A stretch of DNA of 8,336 nucleotides from Bacteroides intestinalis (lineage in GTDB: Bacteria > Bacteroidota > Bacteroidia > Bacteroidales > Bacteroidaceae): the NCBI RefSeq assembly GCF_902364365.1, contig NZ_CABJDN010000019.1:1-8336 (forward strand). Reading direction: 5' to 3'. The first letter of the stretch is position 1. Each line of letters starts with the position of its first letter. This document shows, piece after piece, positions 7,285 to 8,336 of this stretch. The notes under the pieces were generated by a model. That model was given only the letters and a program-made list of their open reading frames with translations. It did not search any database and was not told the origin of the DNA. A program made the position numbers and the translations under genes.

Positions 7285-7677
7285 CTACAAGGGGAATTCT
7301 CCTTGTAACGAAATATTGTCCGAGCTGATTTCTATGTAGTATGTTCCTGAATCTAGTAGGTTCAAGTTTACAGAGATTGTTGTTGGACTTATATATTCCT
7401 GTGAGTAAACAGTTTCATCGGTAGATTCTTTGGTAATCTTGATGGTGACTGCTGGCATCACTTCTTCAAAAGATATGGATATAACTTTATTATATAAGTA
7501 TGCATGTGCAGGTTGTATAATAATGCTGCGCGTTTTAGGAGCAGTTTCTGGATCTACATTATTATCTTTTTTTATATCTCCATAAAGGCTAATTTCCATG
7601 CCTTTAATAAACTCTTGGGAATATGCGGAAGTTCCCCAAGCAAGAAATGCGATTAAAAGGAATAATAGCTTTTTCAT
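7285..7677 (-). CDS. Small secreted DUF3244 protein
   Basis: A 130-aa exported protein. Residues 1-20 form a signal peptide (LLFLLIAFLAW core, cut after AYS before Gln21); there is no lipobox Cys, so it should be soluble in the periplasm or secreted. The mature part matches the DUF3244 pattern: a basic/proline lead-in (APKTRSIIIQPAHAYLYN), then short beta strands (VISISFEE, AVTIKITKES), TVYSQEYI, and a closing SGTYYIEISSDN strand pair with GEF near the end, probably an Ig-like beta-sandwich. The family's function is unknown to me. As the first gene after the only promoter-like signal, 29 bp before the precursor, it is probably made together with the peptide. Immunity, carrier or chaperone roles are all open guesses. 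Confidence 0.88.
   Translation of the reverse strand: MKKLLFLLIAFLAWGTSAYSQEFIKGMEISLYGDIKKDNNVDPETAPKTRSIIIQPAHAYLYNKVISISFEEVMPAVTIKITKESTDETVYSQEYISPTTISVNLNLLDSGTYYIEISSDNISLQGEFPL
7286..7307 (-). promoter_or_regulatory. Inverted repeat at the 3' end of the DUF3244 gene, before the precursor
   Basis: TACAAGG and CCTTGTA form a 7-bp stem around an 8-nt spacer containing GAATTC; the stem takes in two bases of the DUF3244 TAG stop. In the minus-strand RNA there is one A-C mismatch above the stem and then a G-C pair, so it is a moderate hairpin. It ends about 30 nt upstream of the precursor ATG and has no U-tract, so it may be a processing or stability element rather than a terminator. Part of the match may simply reflect coding sequence. 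Confidence 0.5.
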
Positions 7678-7706
7678 ATTTTTCGTTTATTAGATATTGT
7701 TTACTG

Positions 7707-7714
7707 CAAATATA
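7707..7714 (-). promoter_or_regulatory. Bacteroides-type -7 promoter box of the RiPP operon
   Basis: The minus strand reads TATATTTG, a full match to the Bacteroides -7 consensus TAnnTTTG. Transcription would begin near 7700, leaving a 5' leader of roughly 23 nt before the DUF3244 ATG. The -33 TTTG expected 19-21 bp upstream is missing; the nearest TTTG is 27 bp away, inside the tandem repeat, which suggests a weak core promoter that depends on an activator. Confidence 0.65.
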
Positions 7715-7732
7715 GCGGGGTTTTATCCTGAT

Positions 7733-7754
7733 AGAGTGTATCAAAAGTGTATCA
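7733..7754 (-). repeat. Tandem 11-bp direct repeat, candidate activator-binding site
   Basis: Two adjoining 11-mers, AGAGTGTATCA (7733-7743) and AAAGTGTATCA (7744-7754), differ at one base. The period of 11 bp puts both copies on the same helix face, and the pair covers the place where the -33 box should be, 18 bp upstream of the -7 box. This is the layout of a site for a dimeric activator that replaces the missing box. A weaker AAAGTG-containing copy (AAAGTGCGTGA) lies at 7796-7806. The binder is unknown; the adjacent HTH protein is an obvious candidate. Confidence 0.6.
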
Positions 7755-7807
7755 TTTCGCTTTATATGATGCATTTTACGCTTATATTCCTCTTAAAAGT
7801 GCGTGAT

Positions 7808-8336
7808 TTAATAGTTTTTAAGAAATTCTTTTAGCTTGTTTGTACCCGACGGGCAGCCTGCCTTTTTTAGGATTTCTTTTTCTTTTCTGTAGATTGTGTT
7901 TCTCGTTTGTTTTATTATATATTCTAAGTTGCTAATTGGAAAATCAGTCAAAAGCAGACAACATAAGTGCACTTCTTCTTTTTCCAATTCACATTGAATT
8001 CTCAGTCGGGTAATGGCTTTTTCCCAACGTATGTCGGTTTCAACTATGAAACGCTGCCAGTCGTCATCGTTCAACTGTTCTTCTGATTTATCGTATTTTT
8101 TGTAAGAGTTAATAATCCTTTCTATTTTTGAGTAAACCTCTGAATGCTCAAGAGTTTCTTTTGCCAACGCACTTCGTTTTCTCGTTAAAGTATCAAGTTC
8201 TTGTTGTAGTTCCTTCTTTTTCTCTTCATTGATATGGTGTTGATTAATATCCTTTTGTTGAGAAACTATCTCAGCTTCTTTTTGGGTGAGTTCGTTTTTA
8301 AGTTGTATGTACTTCTGCTGCAAGTCTTGTTTCTCT
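7808..8336 (-). CDS. Coiled-coil regulator with C-terminal LuxR-like helix-turn-helix, C-terminal part only
   Basis: The reading frame is open to the right edge: four codons (EKQD) precede a TTG at 8323 that reads naturally as a Leu inside a coiled coil, so the real start lies outside. About 175 residues are visible. The first 70 are a charged Gln/Glu/Lys-rich coiled coil (LKNELTQKEAEI, KKKELQQELDTL). The last 80 begin DDDWQRF and resemble the C-terminal domain of Bacteroidales TPR/coiled-coil regulators, where a LuxR-like HTH follows a Leu-Cys helix: here VHLCCLLLTDFPISNLEYII, then TRNTIYRKEKEILKKAG. The HTH is divergent, so DNA binding is inferred. Such proteins often carry N-terminal TPRs and a membrane helix, which cannot be seen here. 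It lies upstream of the RiPP operon in the same direction, separated by 130 bp, with no clear terminator after it. Confidence 0.75.
   Translation of the reverse strand, partial: EKQDLQQKYIQLKNELTQKEAEIVSQQKDINQHHINEEKKKELQQELDTLTRKRSALAKETLEHSEVYSKIERIINSYKKYDKSEEQLNDDDWQRFIVETDIRWEKAITRLRIQCELEKEEVHLCCLLLTDFPISNLEYIIKQTRNTIYRKEKEILKKAGCPSGTNKLKEFLKNY

Noticed and set aside
7083..7328. 81-aa plus-strand open frame over the precursor gene.
   Set aside because: Antisense shadow; the minus-strand precursor has a recognisable leader, cleavage motif and genomic context.
7755..7790. CGCTTTA and TTTTACGC flanking a short spacer, looking like a dyad.
   Set aside because: It is a mirror repeat, not an inverted repeat, so it cannot form a hairpin; no terminator was seen after the regulator.

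Overview
The window looks like chromosomal DNA of a gut-type Bacteroidales (Bacteroides or a close relative). The evidence is a low-GC, minus-strand gene string with no clear Shine-Dalgarno sites, a Bacteroides-style -7 box (TAnnTTTG), and families typical of the phylum: GLPGLI, DUF3244, and a TonB-receptor-like barrel with an N-terminal carboxypeptidase-regulatory domain. Both ends of the window cut through genes.

All genes are on the minus strand, so transcription runs right to left. In that order: the 3' end of a coiled-coil/HTH regulator (7808-8336, 5' end outside); a 130-bp intergenic region with a -7 box and a tandem 11-bp direct repeat; a secreted DUF3244 protein (7285-7677); a 65-aa double-glycine peptide precursor (7058-7255); a SPASM radical SAM maturase (5493-6980); a second radical-SAM-like protein of the 'pseudo-rSAM' type (4266-5489); a TonB-receptor-like outer-membrane barrel (1624-4269); a GLPGLI periplasmic protein (785-1603); and the N-terminal third of a C39 peptidase-containing ABC transporter (1-776, 3' end outside). 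From DUF3244 to the transporter the gaps are 29, 77, 3, -4, 20 and 8 bp, so they read as one operon.

Together these form a RiPP (ribosomally made, post-translationally modified peptide) locus of the kind named 'GG-Bacteroidales' in protein-family collections. The inferred pathway: the precursor (leader ending LGG, core starting NVCGCGC) is recognised by its leader, modified by the radical SAM enzyme with help from its partner, cut after GG and exported by the C39 transporter, and then handled at the outer membrane by the barrel and GLPGLI proteins. The chemistry, product and biological role are not known from the sequence.

The least expected observations are regulatory. The precursor gene is bracketed by two inverted repeats; the 3' one can form a 12-bp stem in the operon RNA, strengthened there by a G-U pair that the opposite strand lacks. 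The tandem 11-bp repeat sits where the -33 promoter box should be. The 'pseudo' radical SAM protein still carries a CX3CX2C motif.
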